From contig JAFLDQ010000029.1 in NCBI GenBank assembly GCA_017302355.1, positions 1 to 28,359 on the forward strand: a stretch of DNA of 28,359 nucleotides, written 5' to 3'. Shown piece by piece: positions 20,146 to 27,612 of the stretch (positions are counted from its first letter, which is position 1; every line of letters starts with the position of its first letter). A program made the position numbers and the translations under genes. The notes beneath the pieces are model-generated. The model was not told the origin of the DNA and made no database searches. It saw nothing but the letters and a program-made list of their open reading frames with translations. This stretch comes from Dechloromonas sp. Lineage in GTDB: Bacteria; Pseudomonadota; Gammaproteobacteria; Burkholderiales; Rhodocyclaceae.

Positions 20146-21624
20146 GTGAATATCGAAACCGAACTGAATCTCTCGCTAGCGCCCGAGCTTGCCGTGCAAC
20201 TGCTCAAGCATCCCTTGCTGACCGAGTCCAAGCCCGTTTGCCAGCGCGTCGTGCACACCTACTACGACACCCCCGACCAGCGCCTGCGCCGCGAGCGCGT
20301 CATCGCCGGCTATCGCAAGGACGGTTCCGCCTGGGTGCCATCGGTCGGTCGCCTCGGCTTGCCCGACGCGAGGCCGGGCGTCAATGGGGAGAAGAAGAAC
20401 GCCGGCGCGCCGGGCGATCACGATTTCTCGCAGGTCGCCGACGGCAGCTTGCGTCCCCTGCTCGAGTCGGTCCGCGACGACCTCAAGCCGGCATTCACCA
20501 CCCGTTTCACGCGTCGCGCCTGGACGCTCGAACCGCGTGACGGCGTGCGCATCGACTTGGCCCTCGACCGTGGCTGGATCGAGGCGGCGGGAAGGCGTCA
20601 GGCAATATGCGAGGTCGGCCTCGAACTGCGCTCGGGCGGAGTCGCCGATCTCTTTTCCGTCGCTGGCGAACTGCAGACCGAACTGCAGCTGCACCCGGAA
20701 GTCGCCAGCAAGTTCCAGCGCGGCTACCACGTTCTGGCCGATGAGTCTTGGCATCCGGTGAAGGCGTTGCCGATCGCCACCGACGGCGGAATGACGACGA
20801 TTGCCGCCTTCCGCACCGTCGCGCTGGCCTGCCTGCACCATCTGCAGAGCAACGAGCAGGGACTGCGCGAGAACGACAACCCGGAATTCGTGCATCAGGC
20901 ACGCGTCGCGATCCGTCGCCTGCGCTCGGCGATCCGCGTCTGGAAGCCGCGCCTGCCGCAGGACTTCGTGGCCAGATTCGACCCGCAGTGGCAGGCATTG
21001 GCCAGGCAACTCGGAGAGGCGCGAAACTGGGACGTGTTCACCGGCGAAACCCTGCCGTCCGTGTTGGCGGCTTTCCCGGAAAGCGGCGTGGCCGCCCGCC
21101 TGTCGCACTATGCGGCAGCGCGTTGCGTGAGCAGTCGCGAAGCGGCGCGTGCTTTGCTGAAATCAGTCGATTACTCGCGACTGCTGCTCGAATTCACCGC
21201 CGCCGTGCTGGCGCTTCCCGAGGGCAGGGCGCATCGGCTCGAAGCCTTCGCCCCGCGCCGTCTCGAGAAGCGCGCCCAACAGGTCCGCCAACTTGCCGAA
21301 GAGGCGTTGAGTGGCGATGCGGCGTCGCGTCATCGCCTGCGCGTCGCCTACAAGCGGCTGCGTTATGCGCTCGAATTCTTCGCCCCGCTCTTTCCAGGCG
21401 CCGCGCTGCGCGACTACCACGTGGCGGCGAGCGGCCTGCAGGAAATGCTCGGGGAACTGAACGACCTGGCGGTGGCCATGGACCTGACCGCGGAAGCGCT
21501 TCCCGATGAGCACGGCGAGGCCATCCGCTGCTGGCTGGAAGGGCAGAGCGAGCGGCGGCTGCCGGAACTCGGCGCCTTGGTGGGCGCCTTTCGCGAGCAG
21601 GCGGCGCCGTGGAGGACACCATGA
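20146..21624 (+). CDS. CYTH-CHAD domain protein, likely polyphosphate-binding
   Basis: The product is 492 residues from GTG 20146, which has AGGAG 7 nt upstream; a longer in-frame start at 20035 is rejected. The N-terminal CYTH domain (about 1-205) keeps YYDTPD and ALDRGWIEAAGRRQAICEVGLEL, but several tunnel residues are altered: ExExK reads ETELN, the ALRLR segment reads IAGYR, and the late ExExE reads EVGLE. The CHAD domain (about 225-485) is well kept, with VHQARVAIRRLRSA and RHRLRVAYKRLRYALEFF supplying the His and Arg/Lys residues that contact phosphate chains. CHAD domains bind polyphosphate and go to polyphosphate granules (established for the family). I infer a polyphosphate-binding rather than catalytic role. 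Its stop overlaps the ATG of the next gene. Confidence 0.92.
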   Translation: MNIETELNLSLAPELAVQLLKHPLLTESKPVCQRVVHTYYDTPDQRLRRERVIAGYRKDGSAWVPSVGRLGLPDARPGVNGEKKNAGAPGDHDFSQVADGSLRPLLESVRDDLKPAFTTRFTRRAWTLEPRDGVRIDLALDRGWIEAAGRRQAICEVGLELRSGGVADLFSVAGELQTELQLHPEVASKFQRGYHVLADESWHPVKALPIATDGGMTTIAAFRTVALACLHHLQSNEQGLRENDNPEFVHQARVAIRRLRSAIRVWKPRLPQDFVARFDPQWQALARQLGEARNWDVFTGETLPSVLAAFPESGVAARLSHYAAARCVSSREAARALLKSVDYSRLLLEFTAAVLALPEGRAHRLEAFAPRRLEKRAQQVRQLAEEALSGDAASRHRLRVAYKRLRYALEFFAPLFPGAALRDYHVAASGLQEMLGELNDLAVAMDLTAEALPDEHGEAIRCWLEGQSERRLPELGALVGAFREQAAPWRTP

Positions 21625-22337
21625 GCCTGCATACAACGACCGCCAGCGCCACGCCGCAAACCGTCCCGTGCGCCTACGCCGGGGCGGGCCCCGAGCCTTT
21701 CGCCATGATCGACGAGCAGGCGGGGTTGGTCGTGAAACTGGCTAGGATCCTCGACGAGGTTCTTCTCGGGAAAGAGTCGGCGCATTCGCTCCGCCTGCAG
21801 GATCTCGAGCAGCGGCGCGGGGAACTCCAGCGCCGCCACCAGGCCGCGGTCATCGCGATGCACCCGCCTTGCGTCTGGGCGGACGAGCTCCGGTGGACAC
21901 TGGAGACACTGGATCGGGTGGCGGCCGGGCTGTTCAGGGCGGCACGGCGCTGCCATCACAGCCTCGCCGGCCCGGACGAAGCGACCGGCGAGATCGTCGC
22001 CGCCATCCAGAAGGCGGCCGCGAACCTGCGCCAGGGCTATGCGCGGCTGGCGAACGGCTCGCCGGCGGCCGAACTCGACGCCGAGGCGGCGCTGGCGGGC
22101 AAGGAAGGATTGGCCGGCAGTCGGGCGGGAACGCCTGCGGGCCGGGGCGGCGCGCTTCCGGGGCATGCGTCCCGGCTCCACGAGCTTCATGGAAACCTCA
22201 ACGACATCGCACGCGACCTTGCGCGCGCCGCAGCCGTCCTCAAGGGGTGGTCGCGGCAACTGGCTGGCGGGTTGCCCGGATGGAACGCCGGGGCGGATGC
22301 CCGCGCGCTGATGTCGCAACGACTGGGGGTCAACTGA
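21621..22337 (+). CDS. Helical protein, PhoU/DUF47-like (weak)
   Basis: The product is 238 residues from ATG 21621, whose ATGA overlaps the CHAD stop; GGAGG lies at 21611-21615. It is almost all helix, rich in Ala/Leu/Arg/Glu. The segment EQRRGELQRRHQAAVIAMHPP then WADELRWTLETLD is reminiscent of the DUF47/PhoU pattern in which an E..D-rich helix is followed by a Pro turn and a helix with a lDrv motif. The region 155-180 is Gly/Ala-rich and looks like a linker. No signal peptide or membrane segment is seen. The resemblance is weak and could reflect generic helical bundles. Tight coupling to the CHAD gene argues for a shared function, possibly polyphosphate-granule association. Confidence 0.75.
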   Translation: MSLHTTTASATPQTVPCAYAGAGPEPFAMIDEQAGLVVKLARILDEVLLGKESAHSLRLQDLEQRRGELQRRHQAAVIAMHPPCVWADELRWTLETLDRVAAGLFRAARRCHHSLAGPDEATGEIVAAIQKAAANLRQGYARLANGSPAAELDAEAALAGKEGLAGSRAGTPAGRGGALPGHASRLHELHGNLNDIARDLARAAAVLKGWSRQLAGGLPGWNAGADARALMSQRLGVN

Positions 22338-22338
22338 G

Positions 22339-23157
22339 ATGAAAATCACTTCAGGCATTTCGGGAAACAACGGCGGTCTGGGAGAACTCGTCCGGGGCAA
22401 GCCAGGTTCCATTTCTTTACTCAATGCAGGGGAATTCACTGTGGAAACTCTAATTCAAGCGGTGCAGAGGCCAGTTGCTTCGCGGTCGGTCGAAGGCCAT
22501 CTGGACGGCTATCTGGACGCCATCGCCGACGCCATGGTGATTTTCCGGGAGGCGGTCGATGCCGCACTGAACGGGGGCAGCGATGCGGCGCGCTGGCGGC
22601 AAGCCGAGCGCATCGCCGAGCACATGCGCACGCTTGACGACATGCAGCAGATGCTCGAGACCGGCGTCCATGAGCAGTCGCCGTTGCGGGATCTCGTCTG
22701 CGAGATGATCGACCCGCTGACCGGCGTCGGCCGGCTGCTCAAGGACTTGAAGAGACAGGTCGCCGGTTTTGCCGTCGTTCCCGGTCTCTGCGCTCCCGGG
22801 CATGTGCTGCCGGCGCATCTGGTTTCGGACATCCAGGATCTGACGGAGGAGGTCTGCGTTGCGGTCGACGCGCTGGTGGATGAATATCGCCCGGCCACGC
22901 GCTGGTGGAAGCGGCCGCCGTCGGCGGTCGACGAGCGGCGTGTCAGTTCGCATGAAAGCCGCGCCGACCTTCTGTCGATGCAACTGCTGAAGAAGATCTT
23001 CGCCGACGACTCGCTCGACCTCAAGTCCCAGCTCGGACTGGCGCAATTCGTCGAGGAAATCGATCGCGTGGCGGATTACGCCGAAGAAGTCGACGTCGAA
23101 CTTCGCGCCACCCGCATCGCCGGTCAGGCGCCTTCCAGCGTCAGGGATACGCACTGA
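22339..23157 (+). CDS. PhoU/DUF47-like protein
   Basis: The product is 272 residues from ATG 22339, one base after the previous stop. GTG 22441 (34 codons later, with AGGGG upstream) is an alternative start that would drop a Gly-rich, poorly structured N-terminus. The rest is helical. The C-terminal part, HESRADLLSMQLLKKIFADD followed by LAQFVEEIDRVADYAEEV, fits the DUF47 (PhoU-like) repeat ending, with its acidic metal-binding cluster. DUF47 proteins usually accompany PitA-type phosphate transporters; no such transporter is here. It closes the CHAD operon and is followed by a strong hairpin (23186-23213). A role in phosphate or polyphosphate control is inferred. Confidence 0.8.
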   Translation: MKITSGISGNNGGLGELVRGKPGSISLLNAGEFTVETLIQAVQRPVASRSVEGHLDGYLDAIADAMVIFREAVDAALNGGSDAARWRQAERIAEHMRTLDDMQQMLETGVHEQSPLRDLVCEMIDPLTGVGRLLKDLKRQVAGFAVVPGLCAPGHVLPAHLVSDIQDLTEEVCVAVDALVDEYRPATRWWKRPPSAVDERRVSSHESRADLLSMQLLKKIFADDSLDLKSQLGLAQFVEEIDRVADYAEEVDVELRATRIAGQAPSSVRDTH

Positions 23158-23185
23158 GTTCCCGCCGGATCGCGGCTTGCGGGTT

Positions 23186-23213
23186 GCCTTGCCCGGCCGT
23201 ATCCGGGCAAGGC
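23186..23213 (+). terminator. 11-bp perfect hairpin after the CHAD operon
   Basis: GCCTTGCCCGG, loop CCGTAT, CCGGGCAAGGC: a perfect 11-bp GC-rich stem 28 nt after the operon's last stop. No uninterrupted T run follows (GTCGTCGTCTTG), so termination would be imperfect. It also contains TTGCC/GGCAA arms like the dyad at 19855 and lies about 127 nt before the SulP start site predicted below, so it could instead be an activator site. Confidence 0.5.
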
Positions 23214-23299
23214 GTCGTCGTCTTGCGATGTCGCCGGCTGGCGGACAGCGGGTTCTTCGCCTTCTGCCCGTAGCGAAACAATCGTGTTAGCATCGCGTC

Positions 23300-23315
23300 C
23301 GGCCCGGGTTTTGCA
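23300..23315 (+). promoter_or_regulatory. Candidate sigma54 (-24/-12) promoter of the SulP gene
   Basis: CGGCCCGGGTTTTGCA matches TGGCACG-N4-TTGCW with two mismatches and a perfect TTGCA -12 part. GG (23301-23302) and GC (23313-23314) are 10 nt apart. Transcription would start near 23326, about 92 nt before the SulP ATG. The site lies inside an imperfect hairpin GGCCCGGG/CCTGGGCC (23301-23324), so part of the match may come from that repeat. Confidence 0.45.
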
Positions 23316-23342
23316 GCCTGGGCCGTTTGGTTTGGGAGCTTG

Positions 23343-23382
23343 CTTCGCCCGGGCGGGGCGGACCTCCGGGTCTGCCGCGAAG
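23343..23382 (+). other. Hairpin in predicted SulP mRNA leader
   Basis: Outer stem CTTCGC (23343-23348) pairs with GCGAAG (23377-23382). Inner stem GGCGGACC (23357-23364) pairs with GGTCTGCC (23369-23376) with one G-U pair and a TCCG loop. An 8-nt asymmetric bulge separates the stems on the 5' side. It ends 18 nt before the AAGGAGG ribosome binding site. Confidence 0.45.
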
Positions 23383-23417
23383 TATTTTCTTGAGAGACTG
23401 AAGGAGGGCTGGAACCG

Positions 23418-25634
23418 ATGGAACTGTCGATGACGTTCAAGAACGACAAGCTGGTCGGTGACTTCTGGGGAGGTCTTGCGGCGATGCTGGTGGCGTTGCC
23501 ATCGGCGATCGCTTTCGGTGTGACCATCTATGCTGCCATCGGCCCCGCCTACGCCGGCCTCGGCGCGCTGGCCGGAATTCTCGGGGCGACCGCCCTCGGC
23601 CTGGTGGCGCCCGCGCTCGGCGGCACCAACCGATTGATCACGGCGCCGTGCGCGCCGGCCGCGGCGGTGCTCTCGGCCTTCGCCATCGAACTCGTGCAGG
23701 GCGGCACACCGGCGCCGTTTATCGTCCTCATGTTGACGGCCCTCGGTCTGATTTCCGGGGTGGTGCAGCTGGGCCTCGGTTTCATGGGTATCGGCAGCCT
23801 GATCAAGTACATCCCGTTTCCCGTGGTCAGCGGCTACCTCACGGGCGTCGGACTGATCATCATCGGTAGCCAGATTCCCAAATTCCTCGGTGTGCCCGGT
23901 GGCATGCCGTGGTGGGACGCCCTGATCTCGCCAGACTCGTGGCAGTGGGAGAGCATGGTCATCGGAGCCGCGACGGCGGCGGTGATGGTCTTCGCGCCAC
24001 TGGTCACGCGCGTCGTGCCGGCGGCCATTCTCGGCCTGCTGGCGGGAGTGCTGACCTATTTCGGGCTTGCCGTGATGGACGAGTCGCTGCTGGTCGTCGA
24101 AGGCAACAAGCTGATCATCGGCCCGCTGGGCGGAACGGCGTCGAGCATGCTGCACGCGATCACCGGGCGCTGGCAGGAAATCGGCGAGCTCAAGCTGAGC
24201 CAGATCGGCAGCCTGCTCGGGACGGCGTTCACGCTGGCCGTGCTGCTGTCGATCGATACGCTGAAGACCGCGGTCGTTCTCGACGCGCTGACCCGCAGTC
24301 GCCACGATTCCAACCGCGAACTCGTCGCCCAGGGTCTCGGCAATGTCGCGTCGGCTTGTGTCGGCGGGATGCCGGGCGCCGGCCAGATGGGGGCGACGCT
24401 CGTCAATCTCGCGAGCGGTGGCCAGACCCGCGTCTCCGGGGTGATCGAGGGCGTCCTCTCCCTGGTCGCGTTTCTCGCCCTGGGAACCTTCATCGCGTGG
24501 ATTCCGGTCGGGGCGCTGGCCGGCATCCTGATGATCGTCGGCTTCCGCATGATCGACCGCCACAGCGTCCATCTGCTCGGGTCGCCATGGACCGTGCTCG
24601 ACTTCATCGTCATCGTCGCGGTGGTGGCCGTGGCGGTCGGTTACAGCCTGATCGCCGCCTCCGGCGTCGGCATCGCGCTGGCCATGTTCCTGTTCATTCG
24701 CGAACAACTGAGCAGCACCGTCATTCGCCGCAAGATGGACGGCGGGACCCGGTTCTCGAAGCGTGTGCGTCTGCGCCAGGACATGGCGCGCCTCGAGCGG
24801 GAGGGGCACCAATCGGTCATCCTCGAACTGCAGGGCGGCCTGTTCTTCGGGACCAAGGACCAGTTGTATACCGCCCTCGAACCCGAACTCGGGAAGCGTA
24901 AATACATCCTGCTCGACATGCGGCGCGTGCAGTCGGTCGATGTCACGGCGGTGCACCTGCTGCAGCAGATCCGCGACTCGCTGATCGAGCGCGACGCCTT
25001 CCTGGTCTTCAGCAGCCTCACGCATACCCTGCCCAATGGCCGCAACATCGCCGAGTTCTTCGATCAGATGGAACTGACGACGATGACCGGGCATGTCAAG
25101 GTCTTCGGCCAGCTCGATGACGCGGTCGAGTGGGTCGAGGACCAGATCCTCGGCCAGGGCGAGGGCAAGGGCGCGGTGTCCAGCCTGGCGGCGCTCGAAC
25201 TCAAGGATGTCGAACTGTTCAAGGGGCACAAGGAAGAGACGCTGATCGACCTCGAGGCGGCGTTGGGGCGGCGGACCCTGGTCCAGGACGAGAAGGTGTA
25301 CTCGTTCGGCGACCCCGGCAACGAGCTCTACCTGATTCGCAAGGGCGCCGTTCGCATCACCCTGCCGAGCACCATCCAGGAGGGCGGGCATCACTCGCTG
25401 ACCTACGGCCGCGGCGACTTCTTCGGCGGCATGGCGTTTCTCTCGCAGATGACGCGCCTCAACGATGCCACGGCGCTCGAGGAGACCGAGCTCTACGTCC
25501 TCCAGCGCGAAGAGTTCGAAGTGCTGCGCGAGGAGCACAAGCGGCTGGCGTGCACCCTGGTCGAGGAGCTCGCCAAGGTCCTGGCCATGCGCCTGCGCTA
25601 CGCCGACAAGGAACTCATGGCGATGCAGGAATAG
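23418..25634 (+). CDS. SulP family anion transporter with STAS and cNMP-like domains
   Basis: The product is 738 residues from ATG 23418, with AAGGAGG at 23401-23407 (10-nt spacing; ATG 23430 is possible). About 10-12 transmembrane helices (about 10-430) open with DFWGGLAAMLVALPSAIAFG, the SulP entry motif. A STAS domain (about 455-565, with ILLDMRRVQSVDVTAVHLL) follows, then a cyclic-nucleotide-binding-like domain (about 600-725). SulP proteins carry sulfate, bicarbonate or other anions; the substrate is not visible here. The phosphate cassette of the cNMP domain reads FFGGMAFL then RLNDATA, where binders have FGE and PR.AT, so the usual Glu and Arg are missing. It is preceded by a sigma54 promoter candidate and followed by a universal stress protein gene after a likely terminator. 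Confidence 0.94.
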   Translation: MELSMTFKNDKLVGDFWGGLAAMLVALPSAIAFGVTIYAAIGPAYAGLGALAGILGATALGLVAPALGGTNRLITAPCAPAAAVLSAFAIELVQGGTPAPFIVLMLTALGLISGVVQLGLGFMGIGSLIKYIPFPVVSGYLTGVGLIIIGSQIPKFLGVPGGMPWWDALISPDSWQWESMVIGAATAAVMVFAPLVTRVVPAAILGLLAGVLTYFGLAVMDESLLVVEGNKLIIGPLGGTASSMLHAITGRWQEIGELKLSQIGSLLGTAFTLAVLLSIDTLKTAVVLDALTRSRHDSNRELVAQGLGNVASACVGGMPGAGQMGATLVNLASGGQTRVSGVIEGVLSLVAFLALGTFIAWIPVGALAGILMIVGFRMIDRHSVHLLGSPWTVLDFIVIVAVVAVAVGYSLIAASGVGIALAMFLFIREQLSSTVIRRKMDGGTRFSKRVRLRQDMARLEREGHQSVILELQGGLFFGTKDQLYTALEPELGKRKYILLDMRRVQSVDVTAVHLLQQIRDSLIERDAFLVFSSLTHTLPNGRNIAEFFDQMELTTMTGHVKVFGQLDDAVEWVEDQILGQGEGKGAVSSLAALELKDVELFKGHKEETLIDLEAALGRRTLVQDEKVYSFGDPGNELYLIRKGAVRITLPSTIQEGGHHSLTYGRGDFFGGMAFLSQMTRLNDATALEETELYVLQREEFEVLREEHKRLACTLVEELAKVLAMRLRYADKELMAMQE

Positions 25635-25730
25635 CAGCGGGCCGTGGGGGAGAGGTCCCGGGAACGCTTCGGCGCGAGGTTGCCTGCAGGAATGCGGTCG
25701 CCGCGGGCCGCCGGCAAGCGCATGGTGTTT

Positions 25731-25758
25731 CCGCAAATGCCGGGTACTGCGGTTTTTT
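25731..25758 (+). terminator. Intrinsic terminator candidate after the SulP gene
   Basis: CCGCA, 12-15 nt loop region, TGCGG, then TTTTTT. The stem is only 5 bp but GC-rich and the T run is uninterrupted. It lies about 97 nt after the SulP stop and before the stress protein gene. Confidence 0.5.
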
Positions 25759-25843
25759 CGGCCAGGGGGTTTGTGCCGCATGGAATTGGGCTATCATCTG
25801 CCGTGCGGCAAGGCGAGTGGTGCTAACTTGTGGGAGACGAGGA

Positions 25844-26344
25844 ATGTTCCAGCATATATTGTTGCCGACCGATGGCAGCCAACTGTCCCGGGATACGGCG
25901 CAGCGCGCGGTCAATTTTGCCAAGGCGGCCAATGCCAGGATCACGGCGCTGTACGCCAAGTCGGTCGGGAGCACGGAAAACTACGGCGACCTGATCGAAC
26001 CCAATGTGCTGGAACGCCTGACGGCGGGGTCCGAAGGCAAGAGCAAGGACTACCTCGGGTTCATCAAGAAATTGTGCAAGGACGCCGGCGTCGATTGCAA
26101 CCTTGTCTCGGTCGTCAGCGAGACGCCCTGGGAGGCGATCGTCGACGCCGCGGATGACCACGACTGCGATCTCATCTTCATGTCCAAGCACGGCCGCGGC
26201 GGGCTCTCGTCGTTGCTGCTGGGCAGCGAAACCTACCGGGTCTTGACGCATTCCAGTATTCCGGTTCTCGTCTATCGGCCACCGGAAATCGACGCCAAGC
26301 GGCGCAAGGCCAAGGCCAGGGAAAAAGAGAAGAAGAAGGGCTGA
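25844..26344 (+). CDS. Universal stress protein (UspA family)
   Basis: The product is 166 residues from ATG 25844, with GAGACGAGG just upstream. It starts FQHILLPTDGSQLSRDTAQR, the Usp fold entry, with the ATP-binding signature SKHGRGGLSSLLLGSETYRVL-type loop near 119-139 (Gly-rich loop then GS) and the closing strand PVLVYRP. It is likely an ATP-binding Usp. The C-terminus has an unusual Lys/Arg/Glu-rich tail, AKRRKAKAREKEKKKG, about 16 residues beyond the fold, perhaps for nucleic acid or polyanion binding (inference). Usp genes often neighbour SulP-type permeases. A terminator candidate separates it from the SulP gene, so it probably has its own promoter in 25759-25843, where I find no convincing consensus. 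Confidence 0.93.
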   Translation: MFQHILLPTDGSQLSRDTAQRAVNFAKAANARITALYAKSVGSTENYGDLIEPNVLERLTAGSEGKSKDYLGFIKKLCKDAGVDCNLVSVVSETPWEAIVDAADDHDCDLIFMSKHGRGGLSSLLLGSETYRVLTHSSIPVLVYRPPEIDAKRRKAKAREKEKKKG

Positions 26345-26404
26345 GCGCGCCAGCGCCTTCCCGGCGGCCGGCGTGACCGTCGAGGATCAAGCGAGCATGC
26401 AGCG

Positions 26405-26926
26405 ATGGCTGTGAGAATCATTCTCCGCATGGGCGATCCGCGGCTTCTCGAAATCGCGCGCCCGGTGGCCGATTTCGCGGCGCCCGCATTGCACGAACTC
26501 ATCGCCGACATGTTCGACACGATGGCGGCGGCCGGCGGCGTCGGCCTGGCGGCGCCGCAGATCGGCGCCGGGCTGCAGGTCGTGATCTTCGGCTTCGAGA
26601 GCAGCGCGCGCTATCCCGATGCCGGGCCGGTGCCGCGGACGATACTGCTCAATCCGCGGATCACGCCGCTCGGCGACGAGGAGGAGCTTGGCTGGGAGGG
26701 GTGCCTGTCGGTTCCCGGCCTGCGTGGCGAGGTGCCGCGCTTTGTCCGGATCCGCTACCAGGGCTGCGATCCCCGGGGGCGGCCGATCGACCGGACGGTC
26801 GAGGGTTTCCACGCGCGCGTCGTGCAGCATGAATGCGACCATCTGATCGGCAGGCTCTATCCGACGCGGATGCGCGACCTCTCCCGCTTCGGCTTCACCG
26901 ATGTCCTCTTTCCGGAACTGACCTGA
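26405..26926 (+). CDS. def: Peptide deformylase
   Basis: The product is 173 residues from ATG 26405. All three family motifs are present: [10 protein letters not shown] (about 46-55), EGCLSVPG (about 98-105, metal-ligand Cys) and QHECDHLIG (about 140-148, HExxH metal and catalytic residues). The enzyme removes the formyl group from the N-terminal Met of new proteins using a bound metal ion, usually iron. The gene is not next to fmt, where the main copy often lies, so it may be a second deformylase; that cannot be decided from this window. It starts 60 nt after the stress protein stop and is followed 14 nt later by the esterase gene, suggesting a three-gene operon with it and the exonuclease gene. 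Confidence 0.96.
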   Translation: MAVRIILRMGDPRLLEIARPVADFAAPALHELIADMFDTMAAAGGVGLAAPQIGAGLQVVIFGFESSARYPDAGPVPRTILLNPRITPLGDEEELGWEGCLSVPGLRGEVPRFVRIRYQGCDPRGRPIDRTVEGFHARVVQHECDHLIGRLYPTRMRDLSRFGFTDVLFPELT

Positions 26927-26940
26927 CGCGGGAGATTGCA

Positions 26941-27612
26941 GTGGAACAGCACTTGCCGGCCATCGAGGTCGAGACGCGCGACGATCCGCGGCATGCGGTG
27001 ATCTGGCTGCACGGCCTCGGCGCCGACGGTTCCGACTTCGTGCCGGTGGCGCCCGAGCTCGGGCTCGCGGACGGGCCCGGCGTCCGCTTCATCTTTCCCC
27101 ATGCGCCGGAAATTCCGGTGACCTGCAACGGCGGTTACGTCATGCGCGCGTGGTACGACATCGTTTCCCTCGCCACCACCAGCCGCGAGATCGACGAGGC
27201 GGGAATCGTGCGCTCGCGGGAAGCGATCCGGCGACTGATCGCCCGCGAAAACCGGCGCGGAATTCCTTGTGCAAGGATCTTCGTGGCCGGTTTCTCGCAG
27301 GGCGGGGCGGTCGCGTACACGACCGCGCTGACCCATGACGAGCCGCTGGCCGGCATCGTCGCGCTGTCGACCTACCTTCCCTGCGGCCAACTGATCCTTC
27401 GCGAGCGGACCGCGGCGAACAGTGAAATAGCGATCATCGCCGCCCACGGCCGCGCCGATGACGTCGTCTCCCCCGAACTGGGAAGACGCGCCCGGGACTT
27501 CCTGGTGAGCCATGGCTACCGGGTCGACTGGCACGAATACCCGATGGCGCACGCGGTCTGCCTCGAGGAAATCCGCCTGCTCGGGGGTTGGCTCCGGGAA
27601 CGCCTGCGGTGA
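26941..27612 (+). CDS. Alpha/beta-hydrolase carboxylesterase (phospholipase/carboxylesterase family)
   Basis: The product is 223 residues from GTG 26941, chosen for GGGAG 6 nt upstream (26930-26934) and because the longer frame runs into the deformylase gene. Family motifs: VIWLHGLGADGSDF (about 20-33, oxyanion region), nucleophile GFSQGG (Ser about 119), GRADDVV (catalytic Asp) and EYPMAHAVC (catalytic His). This matches the acyl-protein thioesterase/YpfH-EstB type carboxylesterases, which cleave short-chain or aryl esters; the natural substrate is unknown. No signal peptide, so cytosolic. Its TGA overlaps the GTG of the exonuclease gene. Confidence 0.95.
   Translation: MEQHLPAIEVETRDDPRHAVIWLHGLGADGSDFVPVAPELGLADGPGVRFIFPHAPEIPVTCNGGYVMRAWYDIVSLATTSREIDEAGIVRSREAIRRLIARENRRGIPCARIFVAGFSQGGAVAYTTALTHDEPLAGIVALSTYLPCGQLILRERTAANSEIAIIAAHGRADDVVSPELGRRARDFLVSHGYRVDWHEYPMAHAVCLEEIRLLGGWLRERLR

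Noticed and set aside
25779..25797. Weak GG-N10-GC before the universal stress protein gene as a sigma54 promoter
   Set aside because: Only the GG and GC and a few flanking bases match; about five defined positions differ.
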